This document shows positions 33,363 to 45,130 of a DNA stretch of 64,000 bases, one piece after another. Below the pieces are notes generated by a model. That model did not search any database, was not told where the DNA came from, and saw nothing but the letters and a program-made list of their open reading frames with translations. A program made the position numbers and the translations under genes. Source of the DNA: Dama dama (taxonomy: Eukaryota > Chordata > Mammalia > Artiodactyla > Cervidae); the NCBI RefSeq assembly GCF_033118175.1, contig NC_083691.1:21177001-21241000 (forward strand), in the 5' to 3' direction. Each line of letters begins with the position of its first letter. Within the stretch, counting starts at the first letter, position 1.

Positions 33363-34611
33363 GATGGTATCTTGGGAAACATCCTAAAAGGGTATCTAGT
33401 GGTAAGGGCATTTCAAGCAAAAGGAAGAGAAAAAAATGGTAATATAATAACAACAACAACTGCACACTCTGTTTCTGTGAGGAGCCTTATGGATATCACT
33501 TTCCAATTCCAACAATAATATCACTGGGAAAAGCTTATACCCCTCATCTAACAGATGGGAAAACTTAGGCTCTGAGAAGTGAGTTGTATACCAGATCATT
33601 CCATGGGCTAATTGGTAGAGATAAGGTTGAACTTAGCTTTAACTGTTATGAACTAGCACTGTCATTTTCGAGACCCTTAAAAGTCATTCTTTGTGCAAAT
33701 GCCACACATGACCACACTCAGGTTCCCAGGGGGACTCTGGAATCTCAACTTTTAGCAGCAGGGAACAAAACCAGAGCTTTTCTTGAGTATTTCAATGCCT
33801 TTTACTTGCTCAGAATGTTGAAGAGTCAATATATATATATAAATCCCAAGTATCTTCTTTTCATTTTACTTTCACACCAGCACAATAGGTAACAGAACTC
33901 TCTCCTGGAGTCTAAATAGCTTTTATGTCAGCCTATAGGCTTTCAAGCCAAATTTGCAGTTCTAGAAGCAATTCCTCAGACTCGGTTGCGTAGAGAGAGA
34001 CAGCTAAATACTTCTCTGCCTTTTCTTATCTGCCAAATTGAGTGTCTTATAAAAAAGGGGAAACAAAATCTCGATAGTGATTCACAGGCAGTTTCTACTC
34101 TTTTTTCAACTTTCTGAAAAGTAGTTAAGTTTCTTTTCTCCCACCCCTCCTCTTATTCTCACTGTATATCAAAATTCAACTTGAAGTCTGTCTGGGTTTA
34201 ACAGCATCTCTAAGTGTGCATGGGCTGAAGCCATGTTAATAAGAATCAGTGTTGGTGGGTGTATGTTTCACAGATGGAACAGAGGAAATGTGTATCCTTA
34301 TACCATTTATTTAATCATCTGAACCTAGGTTTCTTCTGCTCTCAAGATTGTTTTGGGGAAAAATGCATAATAAACTACTTACGCACAAAGTAGATACTCA
34401 AAAACTGGTAGTTAGTCATCTAATTTCTATCATTGCCACTTGAAAATATTAGCAGCACTAGTTATATATTTTATGGTTTAATGTTGACTCTCAGAAGGAA
34501 ATTCTGAAATACATTGTCTGATCTGGAATTAGTGTATTTAGATTAGTCTGAACCTGGCTGGCTCTGTTGTTCACAGCCTGTTAGGAATGTCAGGGGGATG
34601 TGTTGGGCTAT
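33363..34611. other. Low-copy sequence with a possible MIR
   Basis: 33470-33595 (CCTCATCTAACAGATGGGAA) resembles minus-strand MIR. A (TA)n run lies at 33829-33842. No gene seen. Confidence 0.4.
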
Positions 34612-34745
34612 TATTTACTGAGCATTACGATAAAATACGTTGTGTCACTCCATCCTTCCAATAACTGCATGGTGTTACAGATGAAGAGATCAGACTTTCA
34701 AATCACACATCTAGAGGCAACATCTTCAGGATTCCAATTGTGTTG
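34612..34745 (-). mobile_element. MIR SINE fragment, minus orientation
   Basis: TTATTTACTGAGCATTACGA, CAATAACTGCATGGTGTTAC and AGATGAAGAGATCAGAC follow MIR complement order, strongly diverged. Confidence 0.5.
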
Positions 34746-34889
34746 GATTCCAGTTGCTTCTGTTTGATTCAAAAGCCCGTGTTCTTTTGTATGACACACA
34801 GTTACTGTAAGAAAAGACTTCACTCTTTAGAAGTGCCCTTTCATGCTTTGTGTGGAGGTGGGCTGAAGTGGTAGTGAACACCCTCCACT

Positions 34890-35035
34890 TAAGAGTCACA
34901 GAATGGGGCTCACAGATCTAGCTCTGCTGCTAATGTGGCGGTGACCTTGGAAAGCCTTTGAATTACTCTCTCCCCCTCTGTGAAGGAAGGGGGTTGGATT
35001 AGATGACCTTTCAAGGACATTATTTAGCTCATCCT
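34890..35035 (+). mobile_element. MIR SINE
   Basis: CAGATCTAGCTCTGCTGCTA, GGTGACCTTGGAAAGCCTTT and TTGGATTAGATGACCTTTCA: MIR core in plus orientation. Confidence 0.65.
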
Positions 35036-35499
35036 GACAAGAGGATCCAGTTGCCAAAGCAAACACGCCCAGGCTCCAGGTGTCTTTGGTTTCAAAGAGT
35101 AAGAGTGAAAAGGGAGGCGTGCACTCCCAGAGCACAAGCTGTCCCTGTTCCAGCACTGGTTGACACCCATTGCAGCCATCTACCCCGAGGTGCTATAATC
35201 CTCATCATAAGCCAGTTTCCTGAAAGTCAAAACCTGGAGATCGTCTCACATCAAAGGCAGTCTTTAAAGGAACTGATGAAGCAACACAGGCATTTGTCAA
35301 AGAAAGAGGATGACCTAGTTCTGGAAATCACCTCCTTCGTTCAGTAAGAAGTTTACCACGATGGCTGAGCACATGCAAGATATTATGAAGATTGATCCAT
35401 GGGCTCAACTTGAGACGTGTGTCTTGCTTTATGAAAGTGATCATGATGTATTGGGGAAAATAAGTGGTTTGTGATCAAATGTGTGTTATATAAATGTGT
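35036..35499. other. No recognised feature
   Basis: An open plus frame of 114 codons (35003-35347) begins inside the MIR and has no domain; I treat it as chance. Confidence 0.4.
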
Positions 35500-35642
35500 T
35501 GTTATTCTGACTTTACCCCTTGTTAGCTGTGTAACCTTAGGACAAGTCCATGGGCTTTGCTGAGATCCAGTTTATATATCTGTGTAATTCAAGATATCGA
35601 TCTTGCAAGATGTAAAGTTAATATATGTAAAACTCTTGACAA
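35500..35642 (+). mobile_element. MIR SINE
   Basis: TTGTTAGCTGTGTAACCTTA followed by a diverged 3' half ending GTAAAACTCTTGAC. Confidence 0.6.
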
Positions 35643-36949
35643 AATATGGCTTAAGGAATATTGGGGCACATTGAGAAGCAGAGTGAGTTTTTAGAGATTT
35701 TTATGTGGCAGTCATCATCCTTATGTGTCCCTACTTTCTATAACCTTCCATCTTCAGCTTCCCTAGGGTGTCTGGAGTTGGAAGCTCGACTAGCCCAGAC
35801 TGTCACTGAGGAGGGCAGATTTGGAGTTCTGATTCTGAAAGGTCAGGCTGGAATGCCTAGAGCCTTACTGAAGACAACGGCTGTGAGCTGCACATCTACA
35901 CAGCAAGTCAAGGCAACTGTACCATGATTAAGGATCTAAGGTACCAAAACCAGAAGAGGATGGAGGACACTTTGGATGCCAAGGGAGCAAAGCAACGCAG
36001 ATGAAGAAAAGGGATAAAGAGGTGAGAGTGGTAGTCAAAGGTAACTATCTAGTGTGCTTGTAACTGTTACGTTATACATCTTCTCTAAGCAGTCATAACC
36101 AATAAGGTCAGAACTTTTCTTGGTAATTGGTGCCTCCTTTCTTCCCAAGCTCCCAGAGACCTGACACCTAGTCTCTCCTGAAACAGAAGCATTAAGATGT
36201 GACGGAACATTTTAACCTCATCATTTTAAGGAGTAGGGACTATTTTAGCAAATCATGCTCAGAGGAACTAGGTATGACTTTTCTGTTGGGGACGTGAATT
36301 TTACCAACAGGAAATGTGGTTCCTGTTGGGGCTGGGGCTAAGCCTGAGAAGACTGGAAAATGTGTTCCTTTACCCCCTGCAGTCACCTGAAAGGGACAGA
36401 AGTCTTTGAAAATAAATATCAATTGATTTACACCCAGGATAAAAAAGAACAAAGGGAAAACAAGAGTTCTGATGGACTTAAGAGAACATTTGTGTTGTCC
36501 TGGGATGAAAGGTTTGCAATGGAAGTTGCAATTAAATGTGAATTAGATCAAGTTGAAAGGTGATTTTTGTTCGAGGCAAATACTTTGATATAATGTTTCT
36601 ATACTGCTGTATTTGGAGTGAATACAAGCAGATGTGTCAGAGATATAGGTAAAACATGAGCAGCATCTTCCTATGATATGAGTCATTCTTTTTCTGATTA
36701 CATCTGATCGGCATGCTTGGGGGCGTGGTTGAGTTCTGAGCTACAAGGGCTGTGTGGGTCTCTCTCCATTTTCTCCATTGTTCTCTGAGGAGCTCTAAAT
36801 TTTCCGAAGGGTATCTAAGAGGTGACATGTGTCAAAGTCTCCAAATCCTTCCCACTCTCTGCTCAACCAGCAGGGCTCCATTTATATCTGATTCATATAA
36901 GAGACTCCCACCCACAATTTCATCACTTTTCTAAATGGATTCTAGATAG
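35643..36949. other. Low-copy sequence; no gene seen
   Basis: Open frames of 60-88 codons on both strands with no recognisable content. No repeat family identified. Confidence 0.4.
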
Positions 36950-37110
36950 CACTGCTCAATAGAACTTACTGTGAAGATGGATATCTTCCATACTATCTAC
37001 CTATGATAGTCACCTCTAGTTACCTGTGGCATTAAGCACTTGAAATGTGACTAGTGGAAATGAAGAATGAAATCTTAATTGTTTTTAATTAATTTAGTTT
37101 GCAATTGTCA
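36950..37110 (+). mobile_element. hAT-type non-autonomous DNA transposon remnant
   Basis: CACTGCTCAATAGAACTTAC and AAGCACTTGAAATGTGACTA are the diagnostic blocks of a hAT-Charlie type MER element (CAGTGCTGTCCAATAGAA / CAAGTGCTC-like in consensus). Highly degraded; terminal repeats are not clear. Confidence 0.55.
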
Positions 37111-37128
37111 CGTGCCTAGTTACTATCA

Positions 37129-37282
37129 GGGCTTCCCATTGGGAAGATCCCCTGGAGAAGGAAACGCCAACCCACTCCAGTATTCTTGCCTGGAGAATTC
37201 CATGGACAGAGGAGCCTGGCGAGCTACAGCCCATGGGGTCGCAAAGAGTCAGACGTGACTGAGTGATTAAAGCAAACCAAAG
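37129..37282 (+). mobile_element. Bov-tA SINE with internal deletion
   Basis: GGGCTTCCCATT jumps directly to GGGAAGATCCCCTGGAGAAG, so about 55 bases of the tRNA-like head, including the B box, are gone. The body is intact to GTGACTGAGTGATTAAAGC. Confidence 0.9.
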
Positions 37283-37518
37283 TGACTTATATCAGTCCAT
37301 TCTTAAGGATGATTTTGAGTTAGTTGATTTGCTCTGACTCTGTGACCATAGTCTAAGCATGTCCCAAGGCAAGGCAGTGTCAGAAAGCAGAGTGTTTGAG
37401 GAAGAAATGTAAATATCTCAGTAGGAGCTGAGCTAAAGGAAGTAGTGATATTTGTAGACTTGAAAAAGGTAGACACAAGCTATAGCCCACATCCTTGTAA
37501 TTAAGACTTTGGTGGTGG

Positions 37519-37721
37519 TGGTGTAGTTGCTAAGTTGTGTCTGATCCTTGTGACTCCATGTATTGTAGCCCACCAGGCTCGTCTGTCCATGGGATTCTCC
37601 AGGCAAGAATACTGAAGTGGGTTGTTATTTCCTCCTTTAGGGGATCTTCCAGACCCAGGGATCCAACCCACGTCTCCTGCATTGCAGATGGATTCTTTAC
37701 CACTAGCCACCAGGGAAGCCT
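37519..37721 (-). mobile_element. Bov-tA SINE, minus orientation
   Basis: From GTTGCTAAGTTGTGTCTGAT to CTAGCCACCAGGGAAGCC; preceded by a (GGT)n run at 37511-37522. Confidence 0.92.
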
Positions 37722-37766
37722 ATTAAGGCTTTTCCTGAAATCTTAAAGAGGAATGTCTGTGTGTGT

Positions 37767-37951
37767 GTTCGTCACTCAGTCGTGTCCATGGACTGTAGCC
37801 CACAAGGCCCCTCTGTCCATAGAATTCTCCAGGCAAGAATACTATAGTGGGTTGCCATGCCCTTCTCCAGGGGATCTTCCCAACCCAGGGACTGAACCCA
37901 TGTCTCCTGCCTTGCAGGCAGATTCTTTATGGTTCAAGCTACCCAGGAAGG
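37767..37951 (-). mobile_element. Bov-tA SINE, minus orientation, internal deletion
   Basis: CAGTCGTGTCCATGGACTG skips ~20 bases of the usual body (the GACTCTTTGCGACCCC part). The rest is complete to the head end CAAGCTACCCAGGAAG. Only 45 bases from the previous minus copy. Confidence 0.9.
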
Positions 37952-38439
37952 AATGCTTTGTCTATTGTTAATATTTACCTGTAGGAAAGAACTGTGTGAA
38001 AGGTGTTCTGACCATGGTAGAAAAATGCAGCAGAGAGGGAGCTGAAGGAAAGGGTGCCCAGATCTCTTTCTTTCTACTCTTTAGTCACCTATTGGTTCCC
38101 TGCTTTGGCCAAATCAAACAGGAAGTCCAGGCTGCAGTCCGCAGACTCCAGCTTCCTGGGCTACCAGGTACAATGGACAGGAGGGGAGGGGAGATCTAGA
38201 GGAGCAACAAGTGAGCATATAGCACACAGGTCGCATGTCAGAAAGAGTGAGAACAGAGACCAAAAAGTCGGGGGCGTCCATTTCATCTTTGAAAGAAGAG
38301 TTCAAACTATTCTGTCAATTAAATTTCATTAAAAGAGAATGGTAGAAATGAAAGACAGATTACATGCAGTAAAGGAATGACTTTTTAGGGAGGCCACGGA
38401 TGTAACTAGGTCACCTTTTCAAAACAAAAAATATGTGGC
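37952..38439. other. No recognised feature
   Basis: Low-copy sequence; nothing identified. Confidence 0.4.
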
Positions 38440-38574
38440 TGTACTGCCCTGGTGGTCCAGTGGTTAAGACTCTGAGCTTCCAAGGCAGGTGGTGCAGATT
38501 CCATCCCTGGTCAGGGAACTAAGATCCCACATGCAACTCCACACGGCCAAAATTTAAAAAAAAAAAAAAAAAAG
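38440..38574 (+). mobile_element. CHR-2-like SINE with poly(A)
   Basis: TGCCCTGGTGGTCCAGTGGT, CATCCCTGGTCAGGGAACTA, CACACGGCCAAAATTT and an 18-base A run. Complete short SINE. Confidence 0.85.
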
Positions 38575-38639
38575 TGACACATTATATTCTTCAAAGATGG
38601 TCATCATCAGATTTCCCATTCTGCATGCCCTCCTTACAG

Positions 38640-39185
38640 GGTAACGATGATGCTCTTTCCCTTTGAGAGGTGGAGCCTGTGTTTCCTACTGTTGAATCAA
38701 GGCAGGTTTCTAATCCCAGAGGAAGGACACCCAGTGACTTGCAGCGGGATCAGAGAATGCCATTCAGCCTCCACAGGGCTCTTCTGAGATATTTGCTCTT
38801 GGAACCCAGCCGTCATGCAAATGAAGCCCAAGCTTGTCCATAAGGAGAGAAAATGCAGGGAGACGACAAGGAGAGTTCCAGCTGAGATCCATGCTGAAGT
38901 TCCAGCCAACCACCAGTCTCAAGCAGCAGACATCTGGATGGAGACATCTCAGGTGGTTCCTGTCCTCCAGTCACACAGTCACACACTTTTCCCCTCCCCC
39001 CGGGCCAGCCATTCACATCTTTATAGCTAAAGCCCCAAATTGTTTAGAACAGATATGTCCTCCCAACTCCTGTTTGAACTCCTGACCCACAGAATCTGGG
39101 AACATCATAAAAAGTTTGTTTTTTTTTTTTGAGACCATTGCACTTTGGGATAATTTGTTACACAATCATAGTCATTAGGACATTA
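38640..39185 (+). mobile_element. MaLR-like LTR, plus orientation, decayed
   Basis: TTGGAACCCAGCCGTCATGC, AAATGAAGCCCAAGCTTGTC, AACTCCTGACCCACAGAATC and near the end TTGGGATAATTTGTTACACA follow the order of a MaLR LTR with its polyadenylation end. Open frames through it (38697-39085, both strands) are chance. Confidence 0.6.
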
Positions 39186-39477
39186 ATGTATTTAGAATAA
39201 TGAGGAAATGTCATTTAAGGAATATCTTCTTTTTAGTAGAAGGAAATCTAACTCATTCCTGAAGGTCTTCTCATGACTGTAAGCTATAAGTACAGGAAAA
39301 TGAGCAAGTGGCAAAGGCAAGAACAGGAGTGAAAAGGGGAGAGGAGTATGAACCTGGAGAAGCTGAAAGGAAAGGAAAAGGGGTCCTTTTCCTTCTCAGA
39401 CACATGGGAGGGATGAGAGCAAGTGAGCGGGCAGAGGGGGACCAAGAGAAAACCTCTTTTGGAAGGTCCTGTGGCAC

Positions 39478-39672
39478 AGTGATTGAGAACTCTAGCTACA
39501 TATCAAACAAAGCTTAGTTTGGATCTTGTCTGGCAGAACCCAAGTTACTTAAAACTTCTGGGCCTCTGTTTTCTCATCAGTAAAACTGGTGCAGCCAAAC
39601 ATACTTTGCATCCTGTATGGTGGTGATTCATACATGAAAGTGCCTTATATATCATTGTTATGTGAATAGTTC
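39478..39672 (+). mobile_element. MIR SINE
   Basis: GTGATTGAGAACTCTAGCTA, AAACTTCTGGGCCTCTGTTT, CTCATCAGTAAAACTGG in order. Confidence 0.7.
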
Positions 39673-39687
39673 TCAATATACCTTCAA

Positions 39688-40062
39688 TAAAGAAGGCTGA
39701 GTGCCAAAGAATTGATGCTTTTGAATTGTGGTGCTGGAGAAGACTCTTGAGAGTCCCTTGGACAGCAAGAAAATCAAACTATTCTAAAGGAAATCAGCCC
39801 TGAATTGGAAGGACTGATGCTGAAGCTGAAGCTCCAGTACTTTGGCCTCTTGATACGAAGAGCTGACTCATTGGACCCCGATGCCAGGAAAGATTGAAGG
39901 CAGGAGGAGATGGGGGAGACAGAGCATGAGATGATTGGGTGGCACCACAGACTCAATGCACATGAGTTTGAGCAAACTCAGGGAGATTGTGGACAGGGAA
40001 GCCTGGTATGCTGCAGTCCATAGGATCACAAGGAGTTGGACATGACTTAGCATCTGAACAGC
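39688..40062 (+). mobile_element. BovB 3' end, 5'-truncated
   Basis: Starts a little further upstream than the other 3' copies (GGCTGAGTGCCAAAGAATTG) and runs to GACATGACTTAGCATCTGAA. Small internal deletions near 39800 and 39875. Confidence 0.9.
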
Positions 40063-40223
40063 AAAAACAGTACCCACAATAGCAAAACCTGGTGCTTCTT
40101 ATGAATTTTACAAAATGAATATCTCAGTTAACATTGATACGTAGAATAGAAACTCTGCTTAGGTTGCCAGCTCTTGTAATGAACCGAGATCTCCCAGAGC
40201 TTAACACTAAATATATAGTTAAA
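40063..40223. other. No recognised feature
   Basis: Short low-copy gap. Confidence 0.3.
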
Positions 40224-40330
40224 GGGAAGTCGCTCAGTTGTGTCTGACTCTTTGTGACCCCATAGACTGTAGCCCACACAGGCTCCTCCATCAATGGAAT
40301 TTTCCAGGCAAGAGTACTGGAGTGGAGTTA
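40224..40330 (-). mobile_element. Bov-A monomer, minus orientation, truncated
   Basis: GAAGTCGCTCAGTTGTGTCT to AGAGTACTGGAGTGGA; no tRNA head. Confidence 0.85.
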
Positions 40331-41126
40331 AGGATAGGTTTAATCCATCCTTCCAATCCACTTTTTCAAAAATCCCACAAAGAATAATCTATCAAGGAAT
40401 CAGTTTAAAAAATTAGAATGAATTAAAGATAATTGAACAATCAACTAAGTCCTCTAAGTCCATGGTTCATACAAGTGATAAAATAGAAAGAAAAACAGTA
40501 TGTTTGTGTGAATGGAGTGGGCTTGTTTTCCATGTAGTGTGATTCACCAAATTCCTGAGCCAGTCAAAATGGGGAGAATAGAAATGTGAGGTTTGTGATG
40601 ACTCTGTGTTGTTTTTGGTAAAACAAAACAAATCTGTGTGTATAATTTTATGCTATTTTTCTGAACTATGGGGGGTAAGCCTTCAATTTTTCCCCATTTA
40701 TTTTAAATAAGCAGCTTTAGAAAGCTGGTTTCATATGTGAAAGCAGAGAGGGGCTGGCCCACTTTCCTTCCATGCTTCCTCCTACCCAGCCTCTAAATAA
40801 GGGTGCGCTAGTCCCTACCATCCATGTGGGAGGCAACTCTGTTCTTGTTTCAGGGAGAGAAAGCACAGGCAGAGAAGAGAGGCTTTTTAACAAGCTGTAG
40901 GACTTGAAAATCTTGCATTTTTAATAATCCAAGGAAAATATAACAAAGTCAATTATTGTTAAGATGTAATAGAGTTCATCACACTTGGTTATTGTTACAT
41001 GGTGCCAAGCCTGGAAAAGGCATTTTTTAATTGTTTTGTGAAAAGCTTGATTTCCAAAGGGATCTCTAGCATTATCAGTGGCAATGATTTATCACATCAG
41101 TTTTTACTTGCTCTGTGGTGTGTTCA
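40331..41126. other. AT-rich low-copy sequence
   Basis: Nothing identified on either strand. Confidence 0.4.
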
Positions 41127-41346
41127 GGCTTCCCCAGTGGCTCAGTGATAAAGAATCTGCCTGCAGTGCAGGAACTGAAGGAGTTGCAGGAGCTGTGGGT
41201 TCCATCCTTGGGTGGGGAAGATTGCCTGAAGAAGGAAATGGCAACCCACTCCAGTATTCTTGCTTGGGAAATCCATGGACAGAGGAGTCTGGCAGGCTAC
41301 AGTCTATAGGGTCGCAAAAAGAGTCAGACAGGACTGAGAACGCACA
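41127..41346 (+). mobile_element. Bov-tA SINE with small internal duplication
   Basis: Head present; between CTGCAGTGCAGGA and GGTTCCATCC there is extra sequence (ACTGAAGGAGTTGCAGGAGC) that looks like a local duplication. Body ends GTCAGACAGGACTGAG. Confidence 0.9.
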
Positions 41347-42602
41347 TAGTGTGTGCTCACCAGGATGTCAGCAATGAATTTAAAAATTAGAGTGCTAAAT
41401 AATGTATATCATCAAGGGTAAAGAAAAGAATATCATAATAAATATTTGCAAATTATTTTAAAACAGTAAAAATTAAATGTTGGTAAGTGACTTGCGATTA
41501 GATAATCTTATGAGGAGTTGAAGGAGGAAAAGTCAAAATCTAACTGAGTTTGGATGTTTGATTTGGATGTTTGATGTGTTCTCTTTGAACATGACTTACT
41601 CAGCTTTCATTTTATTATACACCGTGTGTTGTGCTCTGAGACACTCTTCACCTACCACCATTAAAGTGATTTTGTAATGATGTTGCTTACTGTTCAAGCA
41701 GTTGGGTTCATTGGGGGCAAGTTATAGCCACCACAACAAGACAAGGTGAAAATCAATGGTCTGAAATGTTCCCAGGCATGCTTTTTATTTATAGATATTG
41801 GAAGTGACTGAATCATCCAGAGATGCAGGAAGTTTTGAGGGTCTAGGACACAGAGACAATAATATCTCTGTCTTGTAATGTTGCTTCCTTTGCCTTCTTT
41901 TTTGGCATGAGAAAACAGAAATCTCATCCCTTGACCTGGAAACTACAAAAATATTCCTTGGGAAAGAGCAGGACTAGTGAGTAAAGGGGCAATCGTTATG
42001 TCTGTCTGGATGTCAGAACATGTGTTCAACTAGGTTTATTGACTAGCTGTGGAGGTATTTGAACAAACTCATCAATATCTTTAAGACTTGCGCTTCTCAA
42101 ACTTCTTTTATGTGCTCAGATCTATTACATCTATTCACAGACTTTTACCAAAATAAAATTCAGAGAGGTGGACTTGATACAAATATTCTACCAAAGGACA
42201 AGCAAGTTATTCAAAAAATGGGGGACTTCAAAACCAAGAGTGGCACAGAGCTCAGAGACATGGTTTTAGGAGGATGTATCAGGCAAGAATGAGGAAGCTA
42301 ACTTTTACTATGATCAGTTATGACTATAGGGATTTCCAGATGGAGAGGATTGGCTGAAAAAGATTATTTTATGTAATTTTAGGAAGATAGGCTCCATTTA
42401 TGACTAGTAGAGGCATTTACAAGACATAACCTAAGTAAAATTGTGCTTATGCTCATGAAATAAGCTAGATTAAATTTTGCTTATGTAGCTTAACTGGTTT
42501 TATATGCTTGGGGAATGTTCAGGTAGTTACAACTTAACACCTATCTGATTCATGTCCATACACAAATAAAAAAGGAGAAACAAATTGACTAACTGACTGG
42601 CT
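41347..42602. other. AT-rich low-copy sequence; no gene seen
   Basis: A direct repeat TTGGATGTTTGAT occurs twice at 41549-41575. A 77-codon open frame at 42059-42292 shows no domain. Confidence 0.4.
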
Positions 42603-42661
42603 AATTGTCACACATTTATGCCATGATAAACTAATTCCAGCTGAGCTACTTCAAATTCTAA

Positions 42662-42876
42662 GGTCTTCCCTGTAGCTCAAATAGTAAAGAATCTGCCTGC
42701 AATGCAGGAGACCTGGGTATGATCCCTGAGTCAGGAAGATCCTCTGGAGAAGGGATTGGCAATCCACTCCAGTATTCTTGCCTGGAGAATCCCATGGACA
42801 GAGGAACCTGGCAGGCTACAGTCTATGGAATCACAAAGAGTTGGACACGACTGAGTGACTAATACTACACTACTAT
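42662..42876 (+). mobile_element. Bov-tA SINE inserted in BovB, 12-bp TSD
   Basis: Full copy. Flanks TTCAAATTCTAA (42650-42661) and TTCAAATCCTAA (42877-42888) form a target-site duplication with one mismatch. The BovB sequence reads on correctly across it, so the SINE is the later event. Confidence 0.93.
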
Positions 42877-43930
42877 TTCAAATCCTAAAAAATGATGCTG
42901 TTAAAGTGCTGCACTCAATATGCCAGCGAATATGAAAAACTCAGCAGTGGCCACAGGTCTGGAAAAGGTCAGTTTTCAAAGAAAGGCAATGCCAAAGAAT
43001 GCTCAAACTACCACACAATTATGCTCATTTCACACACTAACAAGGTAATGCTCAAAATCCTTCAATCTAGGCTTTGACAATATGTGAACAGAGAATTTCC
43101 CAATGTACAAGCTGGATATAAAAAAAGCAGAGGAACCAGAGATCAAATTGCCAGCACCTGCTGGATCATAGAAAAAGTAAAGGAATTCCAAAAAACTGTC
43201 TACCTCTGCTTGATTGACAAAGCTAAAGCCTTTGACTCTGTGGTTTAAAACAAACTGTGGAAAATTCTTAAAGAGATGAGACTACCAGACCACCTTACCT
43301 GCCTCCTGAGAAATCTGTATGCAGGTCAAGAAGCAACAGCTAGAACCGGACATGGAACAACATGGACTGGTTCAAAATTGGGAAAGGAGTACATCAAGGT
43401 TGTATATTGTCACTCTGCTTATTTACTTATATGCAGAGTACATTATGCAAAATGCCAGACTGGATTAGGCACAAGCTGGAATCACGATTGCTGAGAGAAA
43501 TATCAACCACCTCATATATGCAGATGGTACCACTCTAATGGCAGAAAGCAAAGAGGAAGTAAAAGAGCCTCTTGATGAGGGCAGAGGAGGAGAGTGAAAA
43601 AGCTGGCTTAAAACTCAACATTCAAAAAACTAATCACTAGATGTCACGACATCTAGTCCCATCACTTCATGGTAAATAGATGGGGGAAAGTGGAAACAGT
43701 GACAGACTATATTTTCTTGTGCTCTAAAATCACTGTGAACAGTGACTGTAGCCATGAAATTAAAGACGCTTGCTCATTGGAAGGAAAAGTATGACAAACC
43801 TTGACAGCATATTAAAAAGCAGACAGATTACTTTGCCTACAAAGGTCCATATAGTCCAAGCTATGGTTTTCCCAGTAGTCATGTACAGATGTGAAATTTG
43901 GACCATAAAGATGGCAGAGTGTCAAAGAAT
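42877..43930 (+). pseudogene. BovB reverse transcriptase, inactivated
   Basis: The remnant shows KECSNYHTI-type and GRGTRDQIA-type blocks, motif A as LIDKAKAFD (about 43209-43236), and a palm block LLRNLYAGQEAT. An in-frame TAA at 43246-43248 follows motif A directly. The catalytic YADD motif reads YADG at 43517-43528, so the second catalytic aspartate is lost. Relative to the copy at 13212-15168, about 11 bases are missing near 42974. Non-functional. Confidence 0.9.
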
Positions 43931-44298
43931 TGATGTTTTTCAATAGTGGTGCTGGAGAAGATGCTTGAGAGTCTCTTGGACTGCAAGGAGATCAAGTCAG
44001 TCAATCCTAAAGGAAATCAGTCCTGAATATTCATTGGAAGGACTGATGCTGAAGCTGAAACTCCAATACTTTGGCCACCTGATGCAGAGCCGACTCATTG
44101 GAAAAGACCCTGAAGCTAGGAAGGATTGAGGGCAGGAGGAGAAGGGGATGACAGAGAATGAGATGGTTGGATAGCATCACTGACTGAATGGACAGAAGTT
44201 TGGGCAAACTTAGGGAGATAGTGAAGGACAGGGAAGCCTGGCATACTGCAGTCCGTGTGGTGGCAAAGAGCTGGACATAACTTAGAGACTGAACAAAC

Positions 44299-44513
44299 TA
44301 TCCCTGGTGGCTCAGATGATAAAGAATTCACCTGCAATATAAGAGACCTGGGTTCAATCCCCAGGTCAGAAAGATCCCCTGCAGGATGGGATGGCTACCC
44401 AATCCAGTATTCTTACCTGGAGAATTTCATGGACAGAGGAGTCTGGCAAGCTACAGTCCATGGGATTTCAAACAGTCAGACATGGCTGAGAGACTAACAC
44501 TTTCACTTTTAAA
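44299..44513 (+). mobile_element. Bov-tA SINE directly at BovB 3' end
   Basis: CCTGGTGGCTCAGATGATAA begins within two bases of the end of the BovB copy and runs to GACTAACACTTTCACTTTT. Insertion into a LINE tail, or capture of the junction, is likely. Confidence 0.92.
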
Positions 44514-44529
44514 CTATACATATACATAG

Positions 44530-45130
44530 TGTCTTAGGTAGAATAATGACTTCCAGAGTGTCTGCAGTCTAATCTTAGAACATGTAACTATGTTGCATTC
44601 CATGGCAAAAGAGGCTTTCCAGATAGGATTAATGTTTTTGAATTTAAAAATACAGAAATGATTTTGGATCTGGGTTAGATCTGGGTAGATCTAACTAAAT
44701 CATAGAATACCTTAAAAGCAGAGAACTCTCTAATGTTGGAACCAATGAGATACAGCAAAGAAGCTGAAGAGATTCAAACCTGTGATGGACATGACCCATC
44801 ATTGTTATAAATGGACCACATGGAAAGCTTGAGAAGAAAGGCAAGTGACTTCTAGAAGCAAGGGAATGAGAACCTCAGTCCCACAATTGCAATAAACCAA
44901 TGTAGTCAGCAAACCAAATGAGTTTGGAAGCAGTTCCCTCCCTAAAACTTTCACTAAGGAGCTCAGCCTGGACACCGCCTTGACTTTGGCCTTGTGAGAC
45001 CCTGAGTAGAGAAACCATCCTGTACTCTGACTTCTGAGAGTTTTCACAGAACTGCAAGCTAATAGATGGAGATTGTCCTATGCTGCTACATTTGACTAAT
45101 TTGTTATGACAGCAACAGAAAACTAATGCA
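44530..45130 (+). mobile_element. MaLR-like LTR, plus orientation, long
   Basis: Starts TGTCTTAGGTAGAATAATGA, includes AACATGTAACTATGTTGCAT, TTAAAAGCAGAGAACTCTCT and ends AATTTGTTATGACAGCAACA then GAAAACTAATGCA. The block order is that of an ERVL-MaLR LTR. At about 600 bp it is longer than the other LTRs here, so it may contain a small insertion around 44820-44980. No internal region. Confidence 0.7.

Larger units (their letters stand above)
42603..44297 (+). mobile_element. BovB LINE, 5'-truncated, interrupted by a Bov-tA
   Basis: BovB body starts around ATTGTCACACATTTATGCCA, is split at 42661-42876 by a SINE, and continues to the 3' end GAGACTGAACAA at 44297. About 1.48 kb of BovB is present: most of the reverse transcriptase, the C-terminal region and the 3' UTR. 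Confidence 0.93.

Noticed and set aside
43209..43528. Possible functional reverse transcriptase
   Set aside because: In-frame stop after motif A and YADG instead of YADD.
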